From: Mimachlamys varia
Lineage: Eukaryota; Mollusca; Bivalvia; Pectinida; Pectinidae
Assembly: GCA_947623455.1 (NCBI GenBank)
Contig: OX392543.1
Span: 22,752,757 to 22,816,756, forward strand
Direction of reading: 5' to 3'
Length of the DNA stretch: 64,000 bases
Shown here: piece by piece, positions 21,036-31,255 of the stretch
Numbering within the stretch: position 1 is the first letter of the stretch
Layout: each line of letters opens with the position of its first letter
Program-made: the position numbers and the translations under genes
The notes under the pieces: model-generated
What the model was told of the DNA's origin: nothing
The model's input: the letters and a program-made list of their open reading frames with translations, nothing else
Database searches by the model: none

Positions 21036-22378
21036 TTACCATGCCATAATTATGGAAACTTTTTTATTTTGCTAAATATGCTTTGTATTTCCATTTTTTT
21101 GCGCAATTAATTTTCCTGACATTGTTAATTAATAGATTTTGACAATATTTGAAAAATTGCACAGAAATAAAAACATTTTTTTTTTAAAATTTATTTTCCA
21201 TTGATTATTTCTGGGAATAATCAATAATTATCTACACTGGTAATGTTCATGACCAATGTGAACACAGGCACGTGTACATGACACATGGCGGGGAGACGTC
21301 TGTTATATGTCCGTAGCTAGTGATAGGACGTTACTCCGAACATCAAACACACTTATAATATACAGCGATCATGAACTAGTATATATGACAGGTACGTCCA
21401 AGTGTCATATTTCACGTACCAGCTGATTGTCCAGGTGAGGCAGTGTTTTTATTACAACGTAATCCAGGTCAAGGGAATGACCGGACCTTGGTACGTATCA
21501 TGACACTGATAAACAAGAAAATAAACGTGTTTGTGTACTTGTCGACAAACAAGTACCAATGCCGTATATAAAGCCCATTGCCTACTTGATATACTTTCCT
21601 TCTTGCAATCGTTTTAGCGCTAAAATCTTGGTTTTAGCTGCTTATGTGATCACGCTCTGCGATACATGCTAATGATGGCGAAATCACCCCCTCCCCCCCT
21701 CCCCCCCCCCCCCCCCGGCTTCGGTGGCTTATCAAACGAAAACATATGATATATTTATGATTGCAAACTTGCATTTGAATGTACATGCAACAGAAAGTAA
21801 TGCTTACAATATTTAAGTATAGGTTTTGTAAACTACCATATTATATTATAAACAATATATGATCAATGAAATCAAAATAGTGTGGCTTTGTGGACGGATC
21901 GGAATATTGAAAAATGTCGCTATTATGCATATATGCCCTAAGGTGTCTGATTTTTAGGTTATATGATATAACCTGAAAAAGTCTACCACTTGGAGAATAG
22001 GCAAAGTTAAATTATTTCCTTTTTGGGAAAAAGATTTGAAGGGGTAAATGTTATGTTATAAATTTTTTAATAATTCTGCAACTGGATGTCGTTTTTGACA
22101 CTATTTATGTTGACATGTATTGGTGATATATATGGTATGAAAGCAACGGTTTTCGTGACGTAACACGTGGGCTACTTATGACGTCATAGGTCAATCTTGT
22201 TCAAAGAGAACCTTGTCGCTTCGTTAGAATAATATAAAGTCCTTGCGTCAAACGCTTAAATGACTTATGTTAATCATTGGCGCCATTTTTATTCAAATTA
22301 CTGGACGTTTAGTCCAGTTGGAATTCATTTGCATATGAATGCAAATTTAAAGCAGTTAAATACTTATACATGTGTTCG
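21036..22378. other. Unassigned stretch with a C-rich tract
   Basis: A C-rich tract (about 21686-21717, nearly all C) is the only striking feature. If the receptor gene continues leftward, this is intron 2. I see no further receptor exon here. Confidence 0.45.
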
Positions 22379-22660
22379 CCATTTTTAGAATATGTTCATC
22401 TCCAAAAAAAAAAAAAAAAATCAATTACTCTTTTTATTTCTCTGCATTTAAATGTAGCTCATGTAATGTATCTATCGTGTTTTTTTGCTTATTGAATAGA
22501 ACAGCCATCGCCCGGGACGGTCAGTGATTTCCACCCTAACAATTTTGACATCATAATAACGATGACGTGAACAATAGGTAAATGGCATGCACGGCCTTAT
22601 GAATGCCAACTGAATTCGGTAGAGTTATATAGTGACAATGCCATGCAATGTTAAATATAG
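22379..22660 (+). repeat. R13 repeat, copy 1
   Basis: Shared order with 25479-25740: TTTTTAGAATATG, ATTTCTCTGCATTTAA, GAATAGAACAGCCATCGCCC, GGGACGGTCAGTG, ATCATAATAACGATGACGTG, GGCATGCACGGCCTTATGAA, TGCCAACTGAATTCGGTAGA and AGTGACAATGCCATGCAATG. It ends about 100 bp below the exon-2 donor, within what should be intron 2. The CRE motifs are decayed (GACATCA, GACGTGA). Confidence 0.8.
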
Positions 22661-22762
22661 TGCTATGAAAGTTAAAAACATGACTTTTGATTATCATATG
22701 GATAAAACAAATCACCAATTTGTAGTTGTAAACAAGACACACCTGTATATAGATAAACTTAC

Positions 22763-22898
22763 CTGCGCATGCGAGGTTGGCTATAAACATGTTCATTCGA
22801 GATTTAATCTTCCTCGACATAAAGATCAGGAATAACACCAAAGCATTCGTTGTCATGGTAACCAGGAACAGGACGCACATGAACGCTACTTGAGCTGT
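22763..22898 (-). CDS. Neuropeptide-type class A GPCR, exon 2 (TM1 to TM2)
   Basis: This exon encodes 45 residues plus one base of a rhodopsin-family receptor at the plasma membrane. On the minus strand the acceptor is GTTTTTTCCAG and the donor is GCGCAG/GTAAGT. The peptide starts TAQVAFMCVLFLV (TM1), has the TM1 asparagine in TTNALVLFLIF, then SRKIKSRMN (loop 1) and MFIANLACA (TM2). The split last codon, G plus two bases of the next exon, would give the conserved TM2 Asp of the LAxAD motif if the next exon starts AY. KSRMN followed by F-x-x-x-L-A is typical of CCAP, neuropeptide S and vasopressin-type receptors. The exon starts in phase 0, matching exon 1 at 62765-62875. The usual Gly before the TM1 Asn is Thr here. 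The ligand is not known, and the remaining helices are not in view. Confidence 0.85.
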
Positions 22899-22949
22899 CT
22901 GGAAAAAACAAAAACAAATGGGTTCATCAATGAAAATATAATAATGATT

Positions 22950-23440
22950 AAGAATTATTATTGTTTTATATATACAAAAGGTTAATTATCTACATTTGTA
23001 ATCGTTATATTTCTAGATCATGGCACTAAGAGAAATTAAGCACCAAGAAGCCATCAAGTATTCAAGCCTAAAAAATGGGAAGCGTAAATAATGCAAACGA
23101 ATGATAAAAAGAATTATTGTTGTTTTATATATAAAAAAGGATAATTAATCAACATTTGTGATCGTTATATAACTAGATCATGACCATTTGAGAAATTAAG
23201 CATCATGAGGCCGAATTCAAATAATCAAGCCAAAAAATGGGCAGCATAACTTATGCAAACGAATGGTAAAAAGAATTATAATTGTTTTATATAATATGAA
23301 AAAAAGAATAATTATCTACATTTGTCATCCTTATATTACTAGATTATGACCCTTAGAGAAATTAAACACCAGGAAGCCATCAAATATTCAAGCCTAAACA
23401 CATGGGAAGCATAAATAATGTAAACGAATTGTAAAACGAA
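22950..23440 (+). repeat. Three tandem units of about 160 bp
   Basis: Units start at about 22951, 23110 and 23272 with AGAATTATTATTGTTTTATA. Each contains AATTATCTACATTTGT, TCGTTATAT, CTAGATCATGA, AGAAATTAAGCACCA, AGCCATCAA, ATTCAAGCC and ATAATGCAAACGAAT. The array begins only about 50 bp upstream of the exon-2 acceptor in the receptor's sense. Confidence 0.85.
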
Positions 23441-23592
23441 AATTGGATCCAATCACTCGTATAATGGGCGTAATGACAGCTAACAGTGGCTTTATGGGGA
23501 TTACAGCAGGGGACCGGTAGCTACATTTCAGATCCCGGTCTCTTGACTTTCGACAGAGGGACTTGTCATGGCATACTTTTCTGTCCTTCCTG

Positions 23593-23993
23593 TTAAAGGT
23601 CCAATATACGTAATTTCAGGAAATATTTCGTGATTGTGAAAAATTCTTTAAAAAATTCCAATTGATAATCATGAAAAAATAAGCCTAAAACGAAGTAAAC
23701 CTGAACGGTAATTAACAAGAAACTCTTGACAGAAAAATCCAAAGAATGGAAAATAATTAAGGTGGGGCCCACTTCAGCAACAAGCCGAATTTAGAAGACA
23801 GTTCAAAATCATTAATGGACGCGTGTTTACGAATACCGAGTTTCAACTGCTGCTGTACCGGTAACCGCGTAAGAAATCATCTTGAATATAGCTGATATCA
23901 GTTAATCTTAACTAAATATAAAAATATAAAAAAGTTATTTGGCTTGATTTTCGCTTCAAGTTTTTCAGAAAGTTACCTATATTAGGTCTTTAA
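23593..23993 (-). mobile_element. TTAA-type MITE, copy 3
   Basis: TTAA at 23593-23596 is followed by AGGTCCAATATACGTAATTT; the right end AGTTACCTATATTAGGTC is followed by TTAA at 23990-23993. The interior matches copies 1 and 2 (GGTGGGGCCCACTTCAGCAA, CTGCTGCTGTACCGGTAACC). It lies within receptor intron 1. Confidence 0.8.
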
Positions 23994-24489
23994 AGTTTCC
24001 CTCTCAAATATCTCACTAGATTCTGCCATACATTCTTTGTTATAAATCCACATGTTTTTTTTCTATTTTGCCTTTAACGTTTTGAAAATATATTTTCACA
24101 GGTGGAATTCCTGTCTTTCACGCAGACGTTTGAGAGAAATCTGTCTCACCGGAGCAAAAATCCTCATAGAGTTGTTCTATTTCAAGGAAATCATATTTCG
24201 GTGACCTGTTTCTACAACAATTTTAGTCAGAAACAGCAGTATTTCATTGAATTGGATATACAAATGAACAGCGGACAATATGAACGTAAACAGATCGGAT
24301 TGTATTTTCCCGCTAAATGATGACGACGTCAACAATCAGCAAATGACGTTCTTCCGGTCAAAATTCACAATGTCAGCCAATCAAAATGCGTTAAGAGTGT
24401 ATTCCATGTGTGGTATGAACAGAATGTTATTCAACAGTTGTAACGATTATTTGATACACTGAGAGTTAAATACCATCCACCTTTTGTGG
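23994..24489. other. Unassigned intronic DNA
   Basis: A 72-codon frame (24102-24320) and a 60-codon frame (24280-24462) overlap here on the plus strand. Neither resembles a protein I know, and splice signals around them are unremarkable. I treat both as chance. Confidence 0.4.
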
Positions 24490-24620
24490 TTGAAATTGAT
24501 TTGTGTGACATGAAGATTGCCGTTTTTGAGTATGCACATTAGTGTGACTAAAAATGATGGCTTGGTTCTCATTTCGAGGACTTGATGTTAACTTGGATGT
24601 GACCAAGATTAGATGTTGAA
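24490..24620 (-). repeat. R1 fragment
   Basis: The segment GTGACATGAAGATTGCCG, TTTTTGAGTATGCACATTAG, GAGGACTTGATGTTAACTTG, GATGTGACCAAGATTA is the middle of R1 in reverse orientation. The copy stops where the CATGGCGGGTG core should begin. Confidence 0.7.
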
Positions 24621-25162
24621 TTTGTTTCAAGACAAACTCAATTCATCAACCAATGAAATCGAACAAAGCAGGTGATTCAAACCTTATATTTGAATCAATT
24701 AGTATTTTCAATAATTTTATCTTGCGAAGTTTAAATCCACGTTCTGAAGTTTCTGTTAGTGTACGTATTGACGTAAAGAAAAACATATATTGCGTCATTG
24801 CAGTGCAGTAAAACAAGATTATGATGTATGGGTAGAAAGTATTTATACTGAAGGATTGATTTTCATATTATTTTTTACATCTATTGGTGTGTAACATACA
24901 TTGGCGGACCTACATATTGAATGGTGCGCGGTATGTTGAATATAGTTTTTGACCATTTTTTCATTGAATGTAAAAAAAAAATATGACAACTAATATATAT
25001 TTATTACAATTTGTGTTATTCAACATACAGTTAATGCAGACATATTCATATAGCATTAGTCAAAGCATGCTTCAACGTCAGGGAACATCCAGACGGAGAA
25101 CAGCCACCCGGTAACAGTCGCCAATGCTACAATTAGGGGTCATTGAAGCAGTTCAATACTTA

Positions 25163-25474
25163 TACAGTCAAACTTCGATGTTTCGAACTTTGCGCGACTG
25201 TCGTGAAAACTTCGAAACATCGGGACTTCGACTCATGAATATTGAACCCCATAACATAAAAAATAGATTCAAGTTAATCCTTAGAATTTTTGAAATTGTA
25301 GATTCACATTTATAAAGAATAGTATACTAAAATACATGTACACACTGTAATTTTTGTAACGTGGTAATCTTGTAAGATTTTTTTGTTTGTCGACTTAATT
25401 TTCAAAGCAGGTAACATTTTCACTTCGATTTATTAGTTGTACTTTTGCAATGTTTTCATAACGAAAGGATCAGA
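25163..25474 (+). mobile_element. R11 left part, interrupted by R10 fragment
   Basis: The left end is TACAGTCAAACTTCGATG, continuing as self-complementary CGAACTTTGCG / CTTCGAAACATCGGGAC. An R10 end, ATTGAACCCCATAACATAAA to AAGTTAATCCTTAGA, lies at 25239-25290. After it comes TAATCTTGTAAGATTTTTTT, GTCGACTTAATTTTCAAAGC and TTTTCACTTCGATTTATTAG. The right TIR is missing. The complementary part is at 42334-42590. Confidence 0.6.
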
Positions 25475-25478
25475 TGAC

Positions 25479-25740
25479 CATTTTTAGAATATGCTCATGT
25501 CATAAAAAAATCAATAACACATTTTATTTCTCAGCATTTAGCTCAATGAATGCATTTGTCGCATATGCTTGTTCAATGAAAAGAACACCCATCGCCCGGG
25601 GACGGTCAATGGTATCCAACGTAACAATTATGACGTCATAATAATGATGACGTCAACAATCGGTCATTGGCATTCATGGCCTGATGAATGCCAACTGAAT
25701 TTGGCAGGGATATATAGTGGCAATGCCATTCAATGGTATG
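25479..25740 (+). repeat. R13 repeat, copy 2, with two CRE palindromes
   Basis: This is the best-preserved copy. It holds CCATCGCCCGGGGACGGTCA and two exact TGACGTCA motifs at about 25631-25638 and 25648-25655, then GGTCATTGGCATTCATGGCC and TGCCAACTGAATTTGGC. TGACGTCA is the consensus CREB/ATF site. Whether it is bound is unknown. Confidence 0.8.
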
Positions 25741-26108
25741 ATGAACATACATTGGGCACAGTAGCTTCATCCAGTCTGGAAATGTAAATATAATATTTTT
25801 AGTGATAGGCATGGGATGGCAGAAGAAATATAGCTACAATAACTGGAATTCTGCTACAATTCGTACGCTTACAGCATAACAACTTTGGAAGAAGAATGAC
25901 GGCTTTTTTAACCTGCTAAGACAGACAGCGGTTTCTCGTCAACATCTTTCTCATGAATACTGCAATATACCAAGCTGTCATAGCTGTCGTCTGCAGGAGC
26001 GTAACCGCGCGTGCTTGCACATCATTTTCCCCAGTAAGTATATGTATTAAAGTCAAGAAATATATATTTTGTCGTATCTGGTTTTAGAAAAAAACAGTTT
26101 TTGAATGA

Positions 26109-26448
26109 TATTTAAGGATTAACTTGAACCTATTTTTTATGCTATGAAAAACGAGTGTACTCTAAAAAACCGCGAAACGGTTTTTAATGAAAGTACACTC
26201 CAGTCTTTGTGTTATAACCCGATAACACCAAAACTAGATTCAAGTTTATCCATTTAATTTAATCTATATCCTTCACAGATTTATTGATGGACTCTTTTAT
26301 CTTACAAATTATACGCTGCTACATCAACCAATCAAAGGCGACGTTATAACGGCGACGTCATTTTTAAGGTTATGGGCTGACAATATAAATTTAAACCAAT
26401 GGAAAAGCTTGTTTCAAACAAGATTTCATTATTTATAATTCCATTAAA
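26109..26448 (-). repeat. R10 TIR-type repeat, second copy
   Basis: The start TTTAAGGATTAACTTGAACC and the reverse complement of AGATTCAAGTTTATCCATTT at about 26240-26262 form a TIR around GAGTGTACTCTAAAAAACCG CGAAACGG. Outside this, ACCAATCAAAGGCGACGTTA and ACCAATGGAAAAGCTTGTTT match the reverse complement of 9956-10125. Confidence 0.65.
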
Positions 26449-26767
26449 TATTTGTTTTCTGGCGGAAAATCCAAAAAACAGTACAGAGTTTCCGTCATCA
26501 AGTATAGGATCCAATGTTGCTAAACAAGCTACATAGATGTGAAGCGTTTTACTGATCTAAACTCCAATGTGTTTCAGTCGCAATTCCACGCACTTTCTCC
26601 CTTATCGGAAATGTGGAATTAGGGAGATCTCCCCGAAGGTATATAAACACATCTCAAATACCAAAACCTGATACGTTCGTAAATAACCAAAGCTGTTAAT
26701 ACGACGTAAAACGCAGCAAATCAAAGCGAACCTATATGTATGCTGTCACCATGATGACAGCTATTTA

Positions 26768-26964
26768 CGGAAGCCGGTTAGTGCCACATGAAGTAAACTT
26801 TTTATGTCGTTATTACGACTTAGTATGTCGTAATTACGACTTAGTATGTCGTAATTACGAGATAGCTAAGTCGTAATTACGAGATAGCTTAGGCGTAATT
26901 ACGACATACTAAGTCGTAATTACGACATAAAAAGTTTGCTTCATGTGGCACTAACCGGCTTCCG
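26768..26964. mobile_element. Palindromic MITE with TA duplication (197 bp)
   Basis: TA at 26766-26767 and 26965-26966 flank ends CGGAAGCCGGTTAGTGCCAC and GTGGCACTAACCGGCTTCCG. Inversion continues almost to the centre, so a single strand would fold into a hairpin of nearly 100 bp per arm. The arms are built from repeats of TATGTCGTAATTACGACTTA. A TA duplication fits the Tc1/mariner group. It is non-coding. Confidence 0.85.
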
Positions 26965-26987
26965 TAGCTACATGATCATTATGGTTT

Positions 26988-27188
26988 AGTTTATTTTATT
27001 CTACGTCCTATTAACCGCGCGGGTCATTTAAGGACGTGCAAGGTTTTGGAGATGGAGGAAAGCCGGAGAACCCGGAGAAAAACCACCGACCTACGGCCAG
27101 TACCTGGCAACTGCCCCGCGTGGGATTCGAACTCGTAACCCAGAGGTGGAGGGCTAGTGGTAGAATGTCGGAACACATTAACCACTCG
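26988..27188 (-). mobile_element. SINE-A copy, near full length
   Basis: On the minus strand: head TGGTTAATGTGTTCCGAC, CTAGCCCTCCACCTCTGGGT, B-box-like CGAGTTCGAATCCCACGC, CCAGGTACTGGCCGTAGGTC, GGTTTTTCTCCGGGTTCTCC, CCATCTCCAAAACC, then TTAATAGGACGTAGAATAAA. It lacks the first bases of the A-box region. The frames at 27011-27263 are only this element read through. Confidence 0.8.
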
Positions 27189-28084
27189 ATAAGTATGTAA
27201 CCGTACTGTTCTCGCAAAAATGCATACACACTTTTTATAACCGTATGTTTGTTCGGTATGCATATTAATTCTTTTTTGGAATATGCATATTATATATTTT
27301 TCTTAAATATGAATACATAATGGAAATATTATCTGTCATATCTGTTTCAGTCAGATTTTCGGAAGTCGTCGTCGTGCAACGATAACAAATTGATATGCAC
27401 TTTGAAAAAGAAATGAAACATAATCTACGTTATATTTCCACGTAGAAGGCGAGGACAATATAGAAATATGATGAAACTGTTTATATAAGTGTGTTTTGAC
27501 AAAACAAAATGAAGCACATACACAGTAATAAACAACCTGTTTAGTTATCTGACAATCTATCGCTGTGAGAACAGAAGACCAGGAAAAAGTAGTCCATAAA
27601 TTGCCAACTGGCTATTTATCAAAATGCGAATGCACGTCCGATGTGACGTGGTAACATTAGTTTTGAATGGCTTAATGCTATGGCTCTGTAGCTGTAATTT
27701 GCAATGCAACGTAGAAATTCTAAGTTCCTGGTTGACAAACGTTATGTCAATTGGCACAAAATCAATCGTACTCCCAGCTTGTTTACTATTTCCGACAGCC
27801 TAAAGCGCTCGCTCTTTCCGGTAAAGGGAAAGCCACGATGTTGAATGATGGACCTTGTAACAGCCATCTTTGATTTATTGATCGAGCATTTGGGAATTCG
27901 GGGTCAAATGTCCTTGTACGAAATTCTTCAGGCGGTGTAAAAGAACCTTTTTAAAGCCTGTTTTGGTCGGAGAGCAAGAAAATATAATGTGTGAATTTAA
28001 TAACAAACAGCGTACGTTTTTCTTAGTGTAAGAGCTCAATGGCATGATTGAAGATTTGTATATTTTTCTATTATTTTTTATTAT
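27189..28084. other. Unassigned intronic DNA
   Basis: No exon or named repeat is recognised. ATATGCATATT-type palindromes occur at about 27283-27295. Confidence 0.4.
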
Positions 28085-28260
28085 AAGACCCAATATACGT
28101 AACTTTCGCCCGGGGACAGTCAGTGTTATCGAACGTAACAATTATGACGCCGTACAGTAATAATAATGACACCAACAATCGGTCAATGGCATTCATTGCC
28201 TTATGAATGCCAACTGGATTCGTTAGAGGTTTGTAGTGACAATGCTTTGCAATGGTAAAT
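28085..28260 (+). repeat. Fusion of TTAA-MITE end and R13 copy 3
   Basis: AAGACCCAATATACGTAACT at 28085-28104 is the end of the TTAA MITE. It joins at about 28107 to CGCCCGGGGACAGTCAGTG, the middle of R13, which continues to TGAATGCCAACTGGATTCG and AATGCTTTGCAATGG. Both parts are truncated at the junction. The CRE motifs are degraded (GACGCCG, GACACCA). Confidence 0.7.
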
Positions 28261-28739
28261 ATAAGATAATGGGAGGCCCCTGTACATTCAAGTGCTCTCC
28301 GGCATCTTTTGCCTTTGAACAAACTGTACCTAATTATTCATTGTGGCACTCGGAATCTCTATTTCGTCACGTGATCCTTTATATGTTTCGGTGGCTGAAA
28401 ATACGGTACTAACGGAAAAAATATAGAGCAAACATATGTTGATAAAGCTAAATGATTTGTGTTAAGAGAAATATAATAATTTTTATTTTTATGCTCTTTT
28501 ATGGTGTACATTCCGTTCTCGACTGATCGTCGAAAATTCAATGAAAAGCGGTCTTGGATGTTAAAACGAAGCGATGGAATTCAAAGAACGATAGACATAA
28601 TGTTAAATCCAATTATGGGAATTTATGAACGGACTTAGTGCAAAAGGATTTTACGCGAAACCTTGTTATCCTCTTATGTATAAACATGCGCGTGCGAAGG
28701 AGGTCGTATAGTTGTGGTCGTATAGTTGTGAGGCTTTTT

Positions 28740-29552
28740 GGGTACCCGTATGTAGTAGATAATAACCCGTCGGACCATGCAATGCTTCAACATAGGCAGG
28801 TATCAGAGAAATGTAGTAGATAAAAACCACGCCAGACCGTGTAATACTTCACCATAGTCAGATAGCAGAGAAATGTAGTCGAAAATAGCCACGCCAGACC
28901 GTGTAATACTTCACAATAGTCAGGTAGCAGAGAAATGTAGTCGATAATAGCCACGCCAGACCGTGTAATACTTCACCATAGTCAGGTAGCAGCGAAATGT
29001 AGTCGAAATAGCCACGCTAGACCGTGTAATACTTCACTATAGTCAGGTAGCAGAGAAATGTAGTCGATAATAGCCACGCCAGACCGTGTAATACTTCACC
29101 ATAGTTAGGAAGCAGAGAAATGAAGTAGATAATAACCCGTCGGCCCATGTAATAATTCACAAAAGTCAGGTAGCAGAGAAATGTAGTAGATAATAACAAC
29201 ACCAGACCATGGAATACTTCTCATTAGTCTGGTAGCAGAGAAATATAGTCGATAATAAGCAAGCCAGACCATATACTACTACAGCATAGTCAGGTAGCAG
29301 GGAAATGTAGTCGATAATAATAACGTCAGACCGTGTAATATTTCACTATACTATAGCCAGGTAGCAGAAACATGTAGTCGATAATAACCACGACAGACCA
29401 TGTTATATTTCCATACAGTCAGGTAGCAGAGAAATGTAGTCGATAATAACAACACCAGACTATGTAATACTTCACAATAGTTAGGTAGCAGAGAAATGTA
29501 GTAGATAATAACCACGCCAGACCATGCAATTCTTCACTATAGGCAGGTGGTG
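28740..29552 (+). repeat. 62-bp minisatellite, about 13 units
   Basis: The unit is approximately GTAATACTTCACCATAGTCA, GGTAGCAGAGAAATGTAGTC, GATAATAGCCACGCCAGACC. Units differ by point changes and a few 1-6 bp indels; those at 28855-29100 are most alike and those at the left edge and around 29250-29350 more divergent. Units abut without spacers. Minus-strand frames (29017-29202, 29419-29604) repeat the same peptide and are not genes. Confidence 0.9.
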
Positions 29553-29604
29553 TTAGGCAACGGTGAGAAAATGTCTTTCTCAAGGATAGATCTACATGAC
29601 ACAT

Positions 29605-29690
29605 TCGCGCCCCACCGTCTGCGGAATTCGAATTTATGACCTACACGAGCGGTCAATGACCGGACGTTTTACCGATTACGCCATGTTGCT
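29605..29690 (-). repeat. Degenerate tRNA-like sequence
   Basis: On the minus strand GGCGTAATCGGTAAAACGTC, CGGTCATTGACCGCTCG and the B-box-like ATAAATTCGAATTCCGC are arranged like a tRNA with a long variable region. Pairing is poor, so it is best read as an old SINE head directly after the minisatellite. Confidence 0.4.
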
Positions 29691-31107
29691 TAGCAATAGA
29701 AATAGGAATGATGCTGATTCAAATGGAAAAGCGGTATTTGAAAATGTGTCATGACGATAGAAAGTTAGCATTTTATAAGGCTATCTATGATATGCATCTC
29801 TTGTGCAAAATAGGTAACAAAGTATACATTTTGACGTAAACATATGATTTAGGTTTGCAGACAATTTTTTTGCCTGCAAACACCTAACGTCAGACAAATT
29901 TGTCAGTCTATGTGAATAATGATTAAGAAAATTGAAGACGACGATGATTAAATAGCACTCCTAAGTGTTAAATATTCAGATGTAAAAGGCTTCAGCGGCG
30001 ACACAGCTCTCATGGGAGTCTAGAGTGCTCTTTTAAGGACTCGCATTATTAATTGCTCCCTTGATTTCATTGAAATGAAATCGTTCATTAATCTTATCTT
30101 TTCAAAAAAATTGTATTATTATAAGCTGTTCTTTGTTTGCAAGGACTCTGTAGAAATGATACATTTTTTTAAAAATTTGACATACATTATATAACATTTT
30201 TCGCAGTTTGGCAAATGGGAAACCGAAAATGCATTTCCTACATTTTTTACGCTTCAAAATTTGAGAGAAAGGTAAATATTGAGAAACTGTTATTGTTATA
30301 TCGATCGCAGAAGAAGACAAACGACAGAAGCAAAAAAACCCTTAACAACAGCAACCCCCCCCCCCCCCCCCAAAAAAAAAAAGTGCATTCAAAGATGCAG
30401 CGATAACATAAACTTTCTCTCGGAAGGGTTAAACAAAAAATAGCATTTTCAAGGGATAGTGGTAACACGAGATACTGTGATTATATAATCAGAAACGATA
30501 GACCCGAACTACATACATTAAATAAATGAACCGATTGTGTTGACCCTGACATATATTTAACATCTTAATATGTTCTGAAGAAGGGAGAAATGTATAAACA
30601 TATGACAGATTTTGTTGCTTTAGAAATGATCTTTACAAATTTTGTTAAAATTGATGAGAGTGCCAAAATTGATATTAATGATATGTTCAAACGAGAATGT
30701 TTTAAATGTCAATATGAAGCATTTGAGTGATGCCAAGAACATTCAACTAATTATCAGTAGCAAAATATACAAGTCAATTTTCGTCATGATAAATGCAAAG
30801 CATATTAATCATTAACATTAATCAATTGAAAGAAATATCCTTTTCATGTTTCATAAAAGAAAGTTCTCAAAAAAAAAATCAAAAAAAAATCTAAAACTAG
30901 CTCTTGTACAATAAACCAAAAGCATCGTCCTGTGACCACATACCTTTTTCTCAATTCTGTCACTAAGATAACCTGAGGAATAGCAGTCTAATTCAAATAA
31001 CAAAGGGGATAGTTTATGATCAATTGCCAAAGCGAATATGATCGCCTGCCTGTTGTTTACTGTTTAGTAAGCGACCGTGCTATTGACGATGCATGCATTT
31101 AAGCAAA
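29691..31107. other. Unassigned intronic DNA with poly-C/poly-A junction
   Basis: A run of about 17 C (30355-30371) is followed at once by a run of 10 A. Open frames on both strands cross it only because of the homopolymers. No exon is recognised. Confidence 0.4.
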
Positions 31108-31255
31108 GAATGTTTTAGCAAATGCTGTTACAGCCCTATAACACACATTGCTATTGATGACAAACTAAATAACGCCCGATAGAACTTTATGTAAGTTTGT
31201 CAGCAATAGCAGTGTGTGTTAAAGGACTGTAACAATATTTGCTAAAATGTTCATT
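31108..31255. mobile_element. Hairpin / palindromic MITE-like element
   Basis: The arm 31108-31166 (GAATGTTTTAGCAAATGCTG, TTACAGCCCTATAACACACA, TTGCTATTGATGACAAACT) is the imperfect inverse of 31194-31255, with a 27-bp centre. About 85 percent of arm positions pair by eye. No clear target duplication is seen. Confidence 0.7.

Noticed and set aside
22551..22762. Continuation of the exon-2 frame beyond the donor
   Set aside because: After the GTAAGT donor the peptide loses all GPCR character and enters R13, so the real coding part ends at 22763.
1..22762. Search for receptor exon 3 (TM2-TM3, D-R-Y motif) on the minus strand
   Set aside because: Some D-R-like codons were seen (for example near 3824), but they run into stops and lack an acceptor. 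I could not support any exon, and a reading by eye is not exhaustive.
28071..28322. Minus frame sharing a GIHKA-containing peptide with the frame at 22551
   Set aside because: The shared part is R13 repeat sequence lying in an intron, not a second receptor exon.
28740..29552. Possible CRISPR-like array
   Set aside because: Units abut directly with no unique spacers, vary in sequence, and the DNA is clearly eukaryotic.
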